Source of the DNA: Prevotella sp. | GTDB taxonomy: Bacteria > Bacteroidota > Bacteroidia > Bacteroidales > Bacteroidaceae | Reading direction: 5' to 3' | Assembly (NCBI GenBank): GCA_015060485.1 | Contig: SUYI01000001.1 | Location: forward strand, 124,001-188,000 | DNA length: 64,000 nucleotides | Shown here: piece by piece, positions 50,531 to 59,661 of the stretch | Position numbering within the stretch: position 1 is the first letter of the stretch | Layout of the letters: every line of letters starts with the position of its first letter | Made by a program: the position numbers and the translations under genes | Notes under the pieces: generated by a model | What the model was told of the DNA's origin: nothing | What the model saw: only the letters and a program-made list of their open reading frames with translations | Database searches by the model: none

Positions 50531-52513
50531 ATGAAACAATTACTGACCCTTGTTCTTCTCTTTCTCGTGAGTCATGCTGGCTTTGCCGACAATGGCGAAA
50601 CTGCCGGACGGCGGGCGGCACAGCAGAAGGCTGCTGCCGTGCTGGGAGCGAAAGCCCGTCTGGAACTGGTTGCCGTCGGCGAGGGCGAACGGCCGACCTA
50701 TTATATATATAATAATGTGGAAACGGACAAGGGTTTTGTCATTGTGGCTGGCGATGAGGGCGACAACGATATTCTCGGCTATTCTGATTCGGGATGCTAT
50801 GATGCTGCCAACAGACCCCCGCAGCTGGCGTTCTGGCTGCAGTGCTATGAAGAACAGCTGGCACTCATCCGTCAGGGGAAAGCTGCACCTTATCGCAGTG
50901 CGTCGAACTATTCCACAATAGAGCCACTGGTGCAGACGCATTGGGACCAGCAGGCACCCTACAACCGCTGGAACCCCATCAGTCCGATTACCGACATTCA
51001 GTTTCCTAACACAGGGTGTGTGGCTACTGCCATGGCGCAAATCCTGAAATATTGGGCTTCTGACAAGCAAACCGCTGAGATTCCTTCATATTCCTATAAG
51101 CTCAGCGCTGGTGGTAAAATCTATACGGTGAATGTCGAGGGGCTGCCTGCAACGACATTCAACTACAGCCAGATGCGTAATACCTACAGCCCGGATGATA
51201 TAGATGCTGCAGCCTACGAGGTGGCACGACTGATGGCCTATTGCGGACGTGCTGCCCAGATGGTTTATATGTCAACGACAGCTAATACTGTCACGCGGGG
51301 CAGCTACCTGTCGCAGTATTTCGGTTTCAATGAACACCAGGTGACGGAGTCGCGAGAGTATTATTCTGCTGCAGAATGGGACTCGCTGCTCTACGACGAG
51401 TTGCGGGCCGGACGCCCCATCATGTATTCAGGAGCGCGCCAGGATGCCAGCAGGGAACAGAGCGGACATGCCTTCATCGTCGATGGCTATAAGGACGGAC
51501 TCTTTCACATCAATTGGGGGTGGAGCGGATTCTACGACGGCTACTTCAAACTCTCGGAGTGTAACCCCTATGGCAGCGGAGCGGGAGCAGGAACGGGACG
51601 TGACGGCTATAGCTTCCGGCAAATCGCCGTCACCCGTCTGACACCGGGGGAGGTGGAGGAAGGTCATCCGCGTGGTGGTACTGCTCTGACGGAAGGCGGA
51701 CTGGTGGTCGATGCTTTCGAATACGAAGGGGAACGCCGGATAGGGAGTGAAATGACGTTTCGGTTCAATATCACCAACCAAGGGACGGCCTACTACAACA
51801 GAGCCTTCCTGTTTGTGGACGGCAAGCTGACTACGGGTGCCGGGGTGATGATAGACCCGGGCGAGAGCGACGAGGTGCTGCTGCATATCAAGCCGGAAAG
51901 AGGCGGCATGCTGCCGTTGAAGCTGTGTGGCGAGAACGACGGCTCGCTGGTGTTCTGGGAGGACAGCGTGCGTATCAAAAGCAATCGCGATCCGCAGCTG
52001 ACGTTCGGAACACCTGTGGTGGCTCATTTGCAGGACGAAAGATACTATAACATATCGGGACAGACGTTTGAAGCGACGGTTTCTGTGACCAATAACGATA
52101 CGGAAATCTTTGATGATACGCTGACTTTCGTCATCAACCGTTATGTTCCGAGTACGGGCGGTTTCTCTTGGGATTTCAAAGGCAACGGCGTCCCTGAGGG
52201 CGAGGAGTCTTTCGAAATGCTGATTCCTGCGGGTGATACGCAGGAGGTTTCGGTAAGTTTCAGCGGACTGACCGTCGGACAGCGTTATTGGCTGCAGGTC
52301 GGCTACTATCAGCCCTCCGCCAAGAGGAAGGTCTACCAGAAGATTTCGGAACAGTATACTATTCTGCCAGGTGAGAGTGGGATAGAGGCCGTGCGTTGCG
52401 ACGGAGCGGCTACCAACCAGGAGCCATACTTCGATTTGCTGGGCCGGCGGGTTGTAAACCCCAGAAAGGGTGGCATATACATTCGCCGCAAAAGTACGAT
52501 TTACCGTCAATAA
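50531..52513 (+). CDS. Secreted C10-family (streptopain-type) cysteine protease
   Basis: A 660-residue secreted protease. After the signal peptide (about 19 residues), a Spi-like propeptide runs to about residue 130. The C10 catalytic domain follows with the nucleophile in PNTGCVATAMAQILKYW near residues 157-173, the histidine in SGHAFIVDGYKDGLFHINWGW, and the oxyanion tryptophan WGWSG. A beta-sandwich region and a C-terminal tail GIEAVR...FDLLGRRV...GGIYIRRKSTIY follow, suggesting type IX secretion. It lies eight bases after the pseudouridine synthase gene. Confidence 0.9.
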   Translation: MKQLLTLVLLFLVSHAGFADNGETAGRRAAQQKAAAVLGAKARLELVAVGEGERPTYYIYNNVETDKGFVIVAGDEGDNDILGYSDSGCYDAANRPPQLAFWLQCYEEQLALIRQGKAAPYRSASNYSTIEPLVQTHWDQQAPYNRWNPISPITDIQFPNTGCVATAMAQILKYWASDKQTAEIPSYSYKLSAGGKIYTVNVEGLPATTFNYSQMRNTYSPDDIDAAAYEVARLMAYCGRAAQMVYMSTTANTVTRGSYLSQYFGFNEHQVTESREYYSAAEWDSLLYDELRAGRPIMYSGARQDASREQSGHAFIVDGYKDGLFHINWGWSGFYDGYFKLSECNPYGSGAGAGTGRDGYSFRQIAVTRLTPGEVEEGHPRGGTALTEGGLVVDAFEYEGERRIGSEMTFRFNITNQGTAYYNRAFLFVDGKLTTGAGVMIDPGESDEVLLHIKPERGGMLPLKLCGENDGSLVFWEDSVRIKSNRDPQLTFGTPVVAHLQDERYYNISGQTFEATVSVTNNDTEIFDDTLTFVINRYVPSTGGFSWDFKGNGVPEGEESFEMLIPAGDTQEVSVSFSGLTVGQRYWLQVGYYQPSAKRKVYQKISEQYTILPGESGIEAVRCDGAATNQEPYFDLLGRRVVNPRKGGIYIRRKSTIYRQ

Positions 52514-52534
52514 GAGAAAAGAGTGAAGGAAAAA

Positions 52535-52566
52535 TTTGGTGGTTTCAGATTTATTCCTTAATTTTG
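52535..52566 (+). promoter_or_regulatory. Promoter of the large secreted beta-helix protein gene
   Basis: TTTG (52535-52538) and TAATTTTG (52559-52566) are exactly 20 bases apart. The start codon is 44 bases after the box. Confidence 0.8.
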
Positions 52567-52610
52567 CACGCAGTAACTACATTTTATAATATTTACCAAA
52601 ACAAAAAATT

Positions 52611-55600
52611 ATGAAAAAACTATTTACTTTATTGGCAGTAGTGCTTCTGTCGTTATGCGGAAGTGTGACTGCCAGTGCACAAACCGAAGTGGACATTCCC
52701 ATCAACGAAGGTTGGGGTTGGGGATGGAGTTGTGATGTATCCTATGCAGATGGCGTCCTTACCGGAACCCTGACAGACGGATACGGCGCTATCTCCATTG
52801 GCTGGAACGATGGTGTCGACTGGTCCAAGTACAACAAACTATGTGTTGTGTTTGAAAGTTGTACCGGTGACTGGGGAAAAGTCTATTTCTCTACAGTTGA
52901 TGGTGCTTATAACCCAGAACAGTCATTCTCTACTATCGGTTCTCAGCAGACGGTGACTTTGAATTTCGACCCTGCACAGGCAACAGCCGTTAAGCAGTTG
53001 GGTATTCAGGGCAAGGCTGCCGGTGATGTCATCAAGATTAGCCGCGTCTATCTGGTTGAGGCTCTTGAGTATGAAAAGACAGGTGTTTCTCTGGCGTTTG
53101 ACGAGTGGGGCCAGATTCCTGCCAGCGCATTCTTAGGCTATACAGAGAATGCTAAGGTTGTGTTTACCGCAACTGTTACTGGCGCTGACGGTCATGCAGG
53201 CTGGGGAAATGGTAAGATTGAAAGTCGGGACGGAAAGGTTGTAGTTTCAAATCTATCCGTAAAGGGTGAAGGCGATAATGTGTATACATTCTCCTTGGCG
53301 GAACTTAAAGAAGCTTTGCTGTCTGGTCCTGATCAATATGGCAATTTCGGTATTATATTTACCTTATGGGATGTTGATAATGGTGCTTGTACAAGTGTTC
53401 GTAAGAGTGTTGAAATCTTCGAGGTTGCCGGTGCTGTAGGTGAGGAAATCACAGCTACCGTAAACGACGGTGAATCTATTGGCGATGCCATTGGTGCCGC
53501 TGCTCCGTTGGGAACCAAGATTGGTAAGCTGACCATTAATCTGCAAGAAGGTGCTACGGTAAGGCTGAATAGCACACTGAAGATTTCTGACGACCTGACT
53601 ATCAATGGTAATGGTGGCGTTATCGACGCTTGGAATGTAGGTTCCAACGCTATGATTCTGATGACTGGTGGTAAGACTGCTGCTGCAGCTGCTTCACCGC
53701 GTCGTGCTCCGGCTGAGTTGAAGGACTATATCTACATCGATAATGTCGTTCTGAAGAATCTGACCATTTGGAATGTCAAGGGTTCGCTGTTGTATGACGG
53801 CAACAACAAGATGTGTGTCGAGAATCTGACCATTGAAAACTGTAAGATTAACTTCGATACTGAGGCTGTTGATAACGAGGCTCTCGTTTCCTTCAAGGCT
53901 GGTGGTGCGAAGGACGTGACTATCAAGAACTGTACCTTCAAAGGCAATAACGCTGTAGCTAAGTACTTCATCCGCTACAACAATAGTGCTCGTCTGGACC
54001 GTTATGGCTACGACAAGGACACTGAGTTCCAGACCATGACCTATCTGAACAATACTTTCGTAAACATGTTGAAGAGCGATGGCCAGTGGGGTAACTATAA
54101 TGGTATCTCTGGTCAGGTGTATTCGAAGTTTGATGTCCAGAACAATATCTGGTACAACTGTGGTAATGACATCATCCGTCGTATGGCAGGTGGACGCTTC
54201 AGCGGTAACAACCCGATGACGTTTGCCAAGAATACCTACTTCAATGGTGGTGAGGACAAGTCAACCAGCGAGGCCAGCTACGACAAGAGCGGTACTATCC
54301 TGACGACAGATCCTACATTTGCTGATGCCGCAAATGACAACTTTACCATCGGTGCTTCTACCCAGCAGGCTAAGTATCAGACGGGTGACCCGCGTTGGTT
54401 GACAGCATTTGCTGCTACTGACGATGTAGATGTTTTCGCTGCCGATGGTTCTGATATTTCTGCTCTTGTTTTTGCAGAGGCTCCAACTGCCAAGGCTGTG
54501 AACATCTATCTGACTGCGGGCTCAAGCTATACTCTGAGCAGTCCTATCGAGGCCTTCGTGAAGTTTATCGGTGTAGAGTCTGGCGAACAGGCTACTATTG
54601 ATGCTTCTGCCCTGACCAATGCGATGATCATGCTGCCGAAGCAGGCTGGTGTTGATGCTAACGAACAGGGCTTCTATGCACTGGGTGACGTAACGATTCA
54701 GGGTGTGAAGATTACGGGTGTGCCCAAGCAGGTGTTCTGGGCAAACCAGACCAAGTATCTCATCCCGACCTTTACGGTTGACAATAGCGTGATTGCACTG
54801 GCTGCCAGCAGTGCCAACGTATTTGACACCTCTCGTGGTGGCGTGATTGGCAATTTCGTTATCAAGAACTCTACCATTGCTTGTCCCGATGGTAAGAACA
54901 CCGGTTCGCTGTTCTCTTCACAGAGCGGTCAGAAGGCTACTGAGGCTGGACTGGAGAAGCAGGTATTCTCATTCCAGAATTCTACATTCTATAATATTGC
55001 CAACGGCAAGAACCTTATCACTCACCGTCAGGCAGGCCAGACTTGGCTGAACTTCGAACTGAAGAACAGTATCGCAGTGAACAGCGGTAAGAGCGGCCAG
55101 TTCGTGATTGGTATGAACCAGGGACAGGTAAGTGCTAATCCTGTCTGGGCTATTTCTGGCAACAGCTTCAACTTCGAGGGCGAGGAAGGCTTGGCCGATA
55201 CTTCTGCTGCTGAGGCTGAGAAGGCTGGTCAGAAGGAAGTCGAGAAGGAAGACGGCTCGAAGGAGAAGGTTGATATCGTCACCGAGAATGTCGAGGGCGT
55301 TGTGAATTTTGTGAACCCCGTTGAGGCTGACTTTACACTGGCATACTGCTCGCAGCTGCTCGCCAAGATTGGTGACCCGCGTTGGATTGACAATGATCTG
55401 GCCGCTGTTGCTGACGAATTGGCCAAGGAGCTTGAGGCTGCTGTCGCTCTGCTGGGCGACACTGATCCTGCAAGCAGCACTGAGGCTACAAATCTCAGTA
55501 AGGCTATTGCCAGCGCTCAGACGATGCTCGAGTCTGCTACGACGAATGTCCAGTTCTACAAAGAGGAGCTGGCTAAGCTGAAGGAAGCTGCGGAGGCTTA

Positions 55601-56111
55601 CAAGGCTACTCTCGTTGTTGAAGAAATCAACGTTGCCAAGGCTCTGGAGATCATTGCTGGTCTGGCAGATGGTGCCAAGACTGATGTTGAATATAAGGTG
55701 AAGGGTATTGTAGTAGGTGCTCCCGACTTCCAGCGTAAGAGCGACGGCACACTCTATGGCAATGTGAACCTTGACATTGCTGACGAGAAGGGTGGTGAGA
55801 CGAAGTTGACCGTCTTCCGTGCTAAGAGCTACGAGAACGAGGTATTTACCGAGGAGACCATCTCACTCATCAAGGAGAACGATGAGGTCGTATTCCAGGG
55901 CAAGCTCCAGAAGTATGTGAAGAATGAGACTGTAACTCCTGAGTTGGTTAGCGGCTGGCTGATCAGCGTTACCGGCGGTACCGACGGTATCAGCACTGTT
56001 CAGACCATTCAGGTTGACAGCGAGGCTGTTTACAACCTCTCTGGTCAGAAGGTTGATGCAAGCTACAAGGGCGTAGTCATCAAGGGTGGTAAGAAGTTCT
56101 TCCAGAAGTAA
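52611..56111 (+). CDS. Large secreted beta-helix protein with C-terminal sorting-like tail
   Basis: A 1166-residue protein with a signal peptide (about 24 residues). Residues 25-150 look like a carbohydrate-binding beta-sandwich (rich in W and G), residues about 290-650 and 670-930 are parallel beta-helix repeats with LTIENCKINFD, VTIKNCTFKGNN and FKNSTIACPD-like turns, and residues about 1020-1120 resemble an OB-fold domain. The tail GISTVQTI...VYNLSGQKVDASYKGVVIKGGKKFFQK (two parts) is typical of Prevotella secreted proteins. The helix recalls DUF5123/pectate-lyase-like proteins, but no catalytic residues can be assigned. Confidence 0.7.
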   Translation: MKKLFTLLAVVLLSLCGSVTASAQTEVDIPINEGWGWGWSCDVSYADGVLTGTLTDGYGAISIGWNDGVDWSKYNKLCVVFESCTGDWGKVYFSTVDGAYNPEQSFSTIGSQQTVTLNFDPAQATAVKQLGIQGKAAGDVIKISRVYLVEALEYEKTGVSLAFDEWGQIPASAFLGYTENAKVVFTATVTGADGHAGWGNGKIESRDGKVVVSNLSVKGEGDNVYTFSLAELKEALLSGPDQYGNFGIIFTLWDVDNGACTSVRKSVEIFEVAGAVGEEITATVNDGESIGDAIGAAAPLGTKIGKLTINLQEGATVRLNSTLKISDDLTINGNGGVIDAWNVGSNAMILMTGGKTAAAAASPRRAPAELKDYIYIDNVVLKNLTIWNVKGSLLYDGNNKMCVENLTIENCKINFDTEAVDNEALVSFKAGGAKDVTIKNCTFKGNNAVAKYFIRYNNSARLDRYGYDKDTEFQTMTYLNNTFVNMLKSDGQWGNYNGISGQVYSKFDVQNNIWYNCGNDIIRRMAGGRFSGNNPMTFAKNTYFNGGEDKSTSEASYDKSGTILTTDPTFADAANDNFTIGASTQQAKYQTGDPRWLTAFAATDDVDVFAADGSDISALVFAEAPTAKAVNIYLTAGSSYTLSSPIEAFVKFIGVESGEQATIDASALTNAMIMLPKQAGVDANEQGFYALGDVTIQGVKITGVPKQVFWANQTKYLIPTFTVDNSVIALAASSANVFDTSRGGVIGNFVIKNSTIACPDGKNTGSLFSSQSGQKATEAGLEKQVFSFQNSTFYNIANGKNLITHRQAGQTWLNFELKNSIAVNSGKSGQFVIGMNQGQVSANPVWAISGNSFNFEGEEGLADTSAAEAEKAGQKEVEKEDGSKEKVDIVTENVEGVVNFVNPVEADFTLAYCSQLLAKIGDPRWIDNDLAAVADELAKELEAAVALLGDTDPASSTEATNLSKAIASAQTMLESATTNVQFYKEELAKLKEAAEAYKATLVVEEINVAKALEIIAGLADGAKTDVEYKVKGIVVGAPDFQRKSDGTLYGNVNLDIADEKGGETKLTVFRAKSYENEVFTEETISLIKENDEVVFQGKLQKYVKNETVTPELVSGWLISVTGGTDGISTVQTIQVDSEAVYNLSGQKVDASYKGVVIKGGKKFFQK

Positions 56112-56161
56112 GTAAGGGGAGTTGTTATGGCATAACAACAAACAGAACAACAAACATAACG

Positions 56162-56200
56162 AAAAAAGGTGGCAACTCTTTGAAGGGTTGCCACTTTTTT
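56162..56200 (+). terminator. Terminator after the beta-helix protein gene
   Basis: GTGGCAAC (56169-56176) and GTTGCCAC (56187-56194) pair, flanked by A and T runs that extend the stem. Confidence 0.9.
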
Positions 56201-56231
56201 ATTATCTTTCAACCTTGATGAAGGAACTTCC

Positions 56232-56289
56232 ACTCGAAAAAGTCCAAATATTTTTGGCTTTTTCCTCGTTTATTCGTACCTTTGTCCCC
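56232..56289 (+). promoter_or_regulatory. Leaderless promoter block before the GNAT-like gene
   Basis: TTTG (56253-56256) and TACCTTTG (56277-56284) are 20 bases apart, and the ATG begins five bases later. Almost the same block, including CCAAA...TTTGG and the TTATTCGTACCTTTG core, precedes recO. Confidence 0.78.
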
Positions 56290-57432
56290 ATGATTGAGAT
56301 CAAGAGGGTAGAAGACCTAAAAGGACTGGAGAAGTTCTTGCAGTTTCGTTATGATATGTACCGCGACTGTCAGTGGGCGGTGCCGTTTTTGTATTCTGAA
56401 GAGATGAACACGCTGCGCAGCGACCGCAATGCCGCCTTTGAGTGCTGTGAGTCGGACTATTTTCTGGCTTACAAGGACGGGCGCCCTGTAGGACGAGTGG
56501 CAGCTATCATCAATCACCGTGCCAATGAACGCTGGCAGCATAAGCAGGTGCGCTTTGGCTGGTTCGACTTCATAGACGACCTGAAAGTGTCGCGAGCCCT
56601 GCTGGAAACAGTAGAGCATTGGGGCCGTGAACGCGGCATGACGGAGATGATCGGTCCGATGGGCTTTACCGATATGGACCGCGAGGGTATGCTCATCGAG
56701 GGCTTTGAGGAAGATACCACGATGTATGTGAACTATAACTATCCCTATTATCCGCAGCACATGGAGCAGCTGGGGGGCTTCGAGAAGGATAACGACTATA
56801 TGGAATGCAAGGTGAAGGTTCCTGAGCAGGTGCCCGACAAGTTCCATAAGATTGCCGCGATGATAGGCAAGCGCTACAACCTGCAGGTGAGGAAGTTCAC
56901 CCGCAAAGAGCTGTTAGCAGGCGGCAAGGGTCACGAAATCTTCAACATCATCAACGCCACGTATAAAGACCTGTACGGCTACTCGGAGCTGTCGGACCGC
57001 CAGATCAACCAGTTGGTAGACCAATACATCAAGATTGCCGACCTGAATCTGGTGACAGCCGTTGAGGACTGGAATACGCCAGAGCACAAGATGGTGGGCT
57101 TCGGCATTACCTTCCCTTCGTTCACGTCAGCGCTGCGCAAGACCCGTGACGGACGATTGCTGCCCTTTGGCTGGTGGCCTTTGCTGCGCACGCTGAAATG
57201 GCACAAGACCAGTGTTGTCGACTTGCTGCTGATTGGCGTGCTGCCCGAATACCGTGCCAAGGGCGCCAACTCGATTATCTTCGACGACCTGATTCAGTGG
57301 TTCCAGCGCTACCATTTCGAATACGCTGAAACGGGCCCGCAGATGGAAAGCAACGAAGGCGTGCTGTCGCAGTGGCAGTATCTGGAAGCCCGTGTCCACC
57401 GCAAGCACCGCTGCTATAAGAAAAAACTATAA
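56290..57432 (+). CDS. GNAT-like N-acetyltransferase family protein
   Basis: A 380-residue cytoplasmic protein. The N-terminal part contains YFLAYKDGRPVGRVAAIINH, a GNAT-type strand pair near residues 60-80, and the C-terminal part has a second GNAT-like region with LLLIGVLPEYRAKGANSIIFDD near residues 310-331, which resembles the acetyl-CoA pyrophosphate-binding loop. Substrate unknown. A longer in-frame form starts at 56122, but the promoter box directly before 56290 fixes the start. Tandem repeats follow the gene. Confidence 0.7.
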   Translation: MIEIKRVEDLKGLEKFLQFRYDMYRDCQWAVPFLYSEEMNTLRSDRNAAFECCESDYFLAYKDGRPVGRVAAIINHRANERWQHKQVRFGWFDFIDDLKVSRALLETVEHWGRERGMTEMIGPMGFTDMDREGMLIEGFEEDTTMYVNYNYPYYPQHMEQLGGFEKDNDYMECKVKVPEQVPDKFHKIAAMIGKRYNLQVRKFTRKELLAGGKGHEIFNIINATYKDLYGYSELSDRQINQLVDQYIKIADLNLVTAVEDWNTPEHKMVGFGITFPSFTSALRKTRDGRLLPFGWWPLLRTLKWHKTSVVDLLLIGVLPEYRAKGANSIIFDDLIQWFQRYHFEYAETGPQMESNEGVLSQWQYLEARVHRKHRCYKKKL

Positions 57433-57433
57433 T

Positions 57434-57496
57434 CCACGCCGTTGATTTATCAATCCATGCCATTGATTTATCAATCAATGCCTTTGATTTAACAAT
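57434..57496. repeat. Three 21-base tandem repeats
   Basis: Units start CCACGCC, CCATGCC and CAATGCC and share TTGATTTATCAAT-like ends, containing the near-palindrome TTGATTTATCAA. They follow the stop codon of the GNAT-like gene by one base. Confidence 0.88.
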
Positions 57497-57526
57497 CATC
57501 GACGACGTTTTAACTTTGTCTTACGG

Positions 57527-57629
57527 CTTACGACCTTTTATCCGTAGGCTCACGACCTTTTATCCGTAAGCTCACAACCTTTTATCCGTAAGCTCACAAC
57601 CTTTTATCCGTAAGCTCACAATCTTTTAG
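57527..57629. repeat. Four and a half 22-base tandem repeats ending inside ispG
   Basis: Units of the form CTCACAACCTTTTATCCGTAAG at 57527, 57549, 57571 and 57593, then a partial unit 57615-57629 that supplies the ispG stop and last codons. Spacing is exactly 22 bases. Confidence 0.92.
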
Positions 57630-59055
57630 TATCATCCTCAATCAACTGCAGCAGGCGCTCGACGGCATCTTCCTCAGGGATGTTCTTCTCGACGCAGACT
57701 TTCTGCTTGTAGAGGGATATCTTTCCGCGTCCGGCACCGACGTAGCCATAGTCCGCGTCGGCCATCTCGCCCGGACCGTTGACGATACAGCCCATGATGC
57801 CAATCTTCAGGCCTACCAAGTGGCTCGTGGCAGCCTTGATGCGGGCAATGGTTTCCTGCAGGTTGTAGAGCGTGCGGCCACAACCCGGACAGGAGATATA
57901 CTCCGTCTTGGTGAACTTGATGCGGGCTGCCTGGAGAATGGCATCGGCAAGGAGGGTGAGTTGTTCGCGGGTGAACCGCGAACCACACTGAATGACCAGC
58001 TTGGTGGCTTTGCGGTCGATGAGCAGGGCTCCCACTGCCATTGCGGCCTTGAGCTGGAGGGTTTCCCAGTCGTCTTCGCAGCTGAACTGCGAAGCACAGT
58101 TCGGGCTTTGGGAGGGTTGTTGCTGTGGCACAGCAACATACGGGATGGTGAGCGTGATGGTGTCGTCCTTGATGCTGGCCTCGGCTTCGGCGCGCAGACG
58201 GGTACATTCGGGGATGAGGTCCACCAGTTTGCGGGCTACGGGGATTTCGCACTCGGGCTCTTCGGACAGTGACACGCGGATGGTGTCGCCAATGCCCTCG
58301 GTAAGCAGGGCACCGATACCCACAGCCGACTTGATGCGTCCGTCTTCGCCCTCGCCAGCCTCGGTGACGCCCAAGTGCAGCGGGTAGTGCATGTCCTCAG
58401 CGTCCATCGCCTTGACAAGCAGGCGTACGGTGGTCACCATGACGACCGTATTCGAAGCCTTGATGCTGATGACCACGTCGTCGAAGTGCTCGCGGCGGAA
58501 GATGCGCAGGAACTCCATGCAGCTCTCGACAATACCCTCGGGGGTGTCGCCATAGCGGCTCATGATGCGGTCGGAGAGTGAACCGTGATTCACACCGATG
58601 CGCACAGCGGTATGGTGTTCCTTGCAGATATTGATAAAAGGTACCAGCTTGCGCTCAATCTTCTTCAGTTCCTCGGCATACTCCTCGTCGGTATATTCCA
58701 AATGCTTGAAGGTACGGCCCGGGTCGACGTAATTGCCGGGATTGATACGCACTTTCTCGCAATATAGTGCAGCGACATCTGCCGTATGAGCCGTGAAGTG
58801 GACGTCAGCCACCAGCGGAGTCTGGTAACCGTCAGCTTTCAGCCGGGCCGATATGTTCTTCATGTTCTCTGCCTCGCGAGTGCCTTGCGTCGTGAAGCGT
58901 ACCAGTTCGCCACCGGCATCGATGATGCGCTTGGCCTGAGCCACGCTGCCCTCGGTGTCGTTGGTGTCGGTGGTAGCCATCGACTGAATGCGGATGGGGT
59001 TGTCGCCGCCAATGGCGATGTTGCCAATATGGGTGATTGTTGTTTTTCTTCTCAT
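57616..59055 (-). CDS. ispG: (E)-4-hydroxy-3-methylbut-2-enyl-diphosphate synthase (IspG/GcpE)
   Basis: A 479-residue iron-sulfur enzyme of the MEP isoprenoid pathway. The N-terminal TIM barrel shows IQSMATTDTND, VADVHFTAH, NPGNYVD and VNHGSLSDR. The C-terminal domain shows the cluster ligands in CPGCGRTLYNLQ and GCIVNGPGEMADADYG. Bacteroidota IspG proteins I know are often over 600 residues because of an inserted A* domain; here that region is reduced to about 110 residues and contains a low-complexity VPQQQPSQSPNCASQ. The gene follows purE and its 3' end lies in a 22-base tandem repeat. Confidence 0.93.
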   Translation of the reverse strand: MRRKTTITHIGNIAIGGDNPIRIQSMATTDTNDTEGSVAQAKRIIDAGGELVRFTTQGTREAENMKNISARLKADGYQTPLVADVHFTAHTADVAALYCEKVRINPGNYVDPGRTFKHLEYTDEEYAEELKKIERKLVPFINICKEHHTAVRIGVNHGSLSDRIMSRYGDTPEGIVESCMEFLRIFRREHFDDVVISIKASNTVVMVTTVRLLVKAMDAEDMHYPLHLGVTEAGEGEDGRIKSAVGIGALLTEGIGDTIRVSLSEEPECEIPVARKLVDLIPECTRLRAEAEASIKDDTITLTIPYVAVPQQQPSQSPNCASQFSCEDDWETLQLKAAMAVGALLIDRKATKLVIQCGSRFTREQLTLLADAILQAARIKFTKTEYISCPGCGRTLYNLQETIARIKAATSHLVGLKIGIMGCIVNGPGEMADADYGYVGAGRGKISLYKQKVCVEKNIPEEDAVERLLQLIEDDTKRL

Positions 59056-59061
59056 AGGGGG

Positions 59062-59097
59062 AGTAGGGTTGTTAGGGTGGGTAGGGATGTTAGGGGA
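59062..59097 (-). repeat. Nine-base tandem repeat in the purE-ispG spacer
   Basis: Plus-strand nonamers AGTAGGGTT, GTTAGGGTG, GGTAGGGAT and GTTAGGGGA fill the 42-base gap between the purE stop and the ispG start. Confidence 0.92.
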
Positions 59098-59604
59098 CTA
59101 ATTCGTCTTGAAGTCATATTTTACTTCTGCTAAATCCTGGTTGGCTTTTTCGATTTTGGCTTTCAGCCCGTTTTTGTAGTCTGCCAGGCGCTGGGCGATG
59201 GCCTCGTCCGTCAGGGCCAGCATCTCGACAGCCAAGATGGCTGCATTCTGGGCACCATTGACACCCACTGTGGCAACGGGAATGCCCGGTGGCATCTGGA
59301 TGATGCTCAACATGGCATCGAGTCCGTCGAGCATGCCCTTGATGGGTACGCCAATGACAGGCAGCGTCGTCGAGGCAGCAATGACGCCAGGCAGGGCAGC
59401 AGCCATACCTGCTGCAGCGATGATGACTTTCAGACCGCGCTCTTTGGCATGGGTGGCAAACTGTTCAACAGCCTCTGGGGTGCGGTGAGCAGAGAGGGCG
59501 TTGACTTCAAAGGGAATCTGCAAGTCGTTGAGTTGCTTACAGGCTTTCTCCATAACGGGCAGGTCAGACGTGCTGCCCATGATAATGCTAACTAATGGGG
59601 TCAT
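59098..59604 (-). CDS. purE: N5-carboxyaminoimidazole ribonucleotide mutase
   Basis: A 168-residue class I PurE of purine synthesis. The mononucleotide-binding loop IIMGSTSDLPVMEKA is at residues 7-21, SAHRTPEAVEQF near residues 39-50 carries the catalytic histidine, and the C-terminal part has MPPGIPVATVGVNGAQNAAILAVEML (two parts). It converts N5-CAIR to CAIR. It lies between a PAP2-like gene and ispG on the same strand with repeat-filled spacers on both sides. Confidence 0.95.
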   Translation of the reverse strand: MTPLVSIIMGSTSDLPVMEKACKQLNDLQIPFEVNALSAHRTPEAVEQFATHAKERGLKVIIAAAGMAAALPGVIAASTTLPVIGVPIKGMLDGLDAMLSIIQMPPGIPVATVGVNGAQNAAILAVEMLALTDEAIAQRLADYKNGLKAKIEKANQDLAEVKYDFKTN

Positions 59605-59616
59605 ATTTTTTTTTAA

Positions 59617-59661
59617 ATTAGGGTTGTTAGGGTAATTAGGGAGGGTAGGGATGTTAGGGTT
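59617..59661 (-). repeat. Nine-base tandem repeat in the PAP2-purE spacer
   Basis: Five plus-strand nonamers ATTAGGGTT, GTTAGGGTA, ATTAGGGAG, GGTAGGGAT and GTTAGGGTT. The last reaches the stop codon of the PAP2-like gene. Confidence 0.93.

Noticed and set aside
57527..57629. CRISPR array suggested by regularly spaced 22-base repeats.
   Set aside because: The units are directly tandem without unique spacers, and no cas genes are present.
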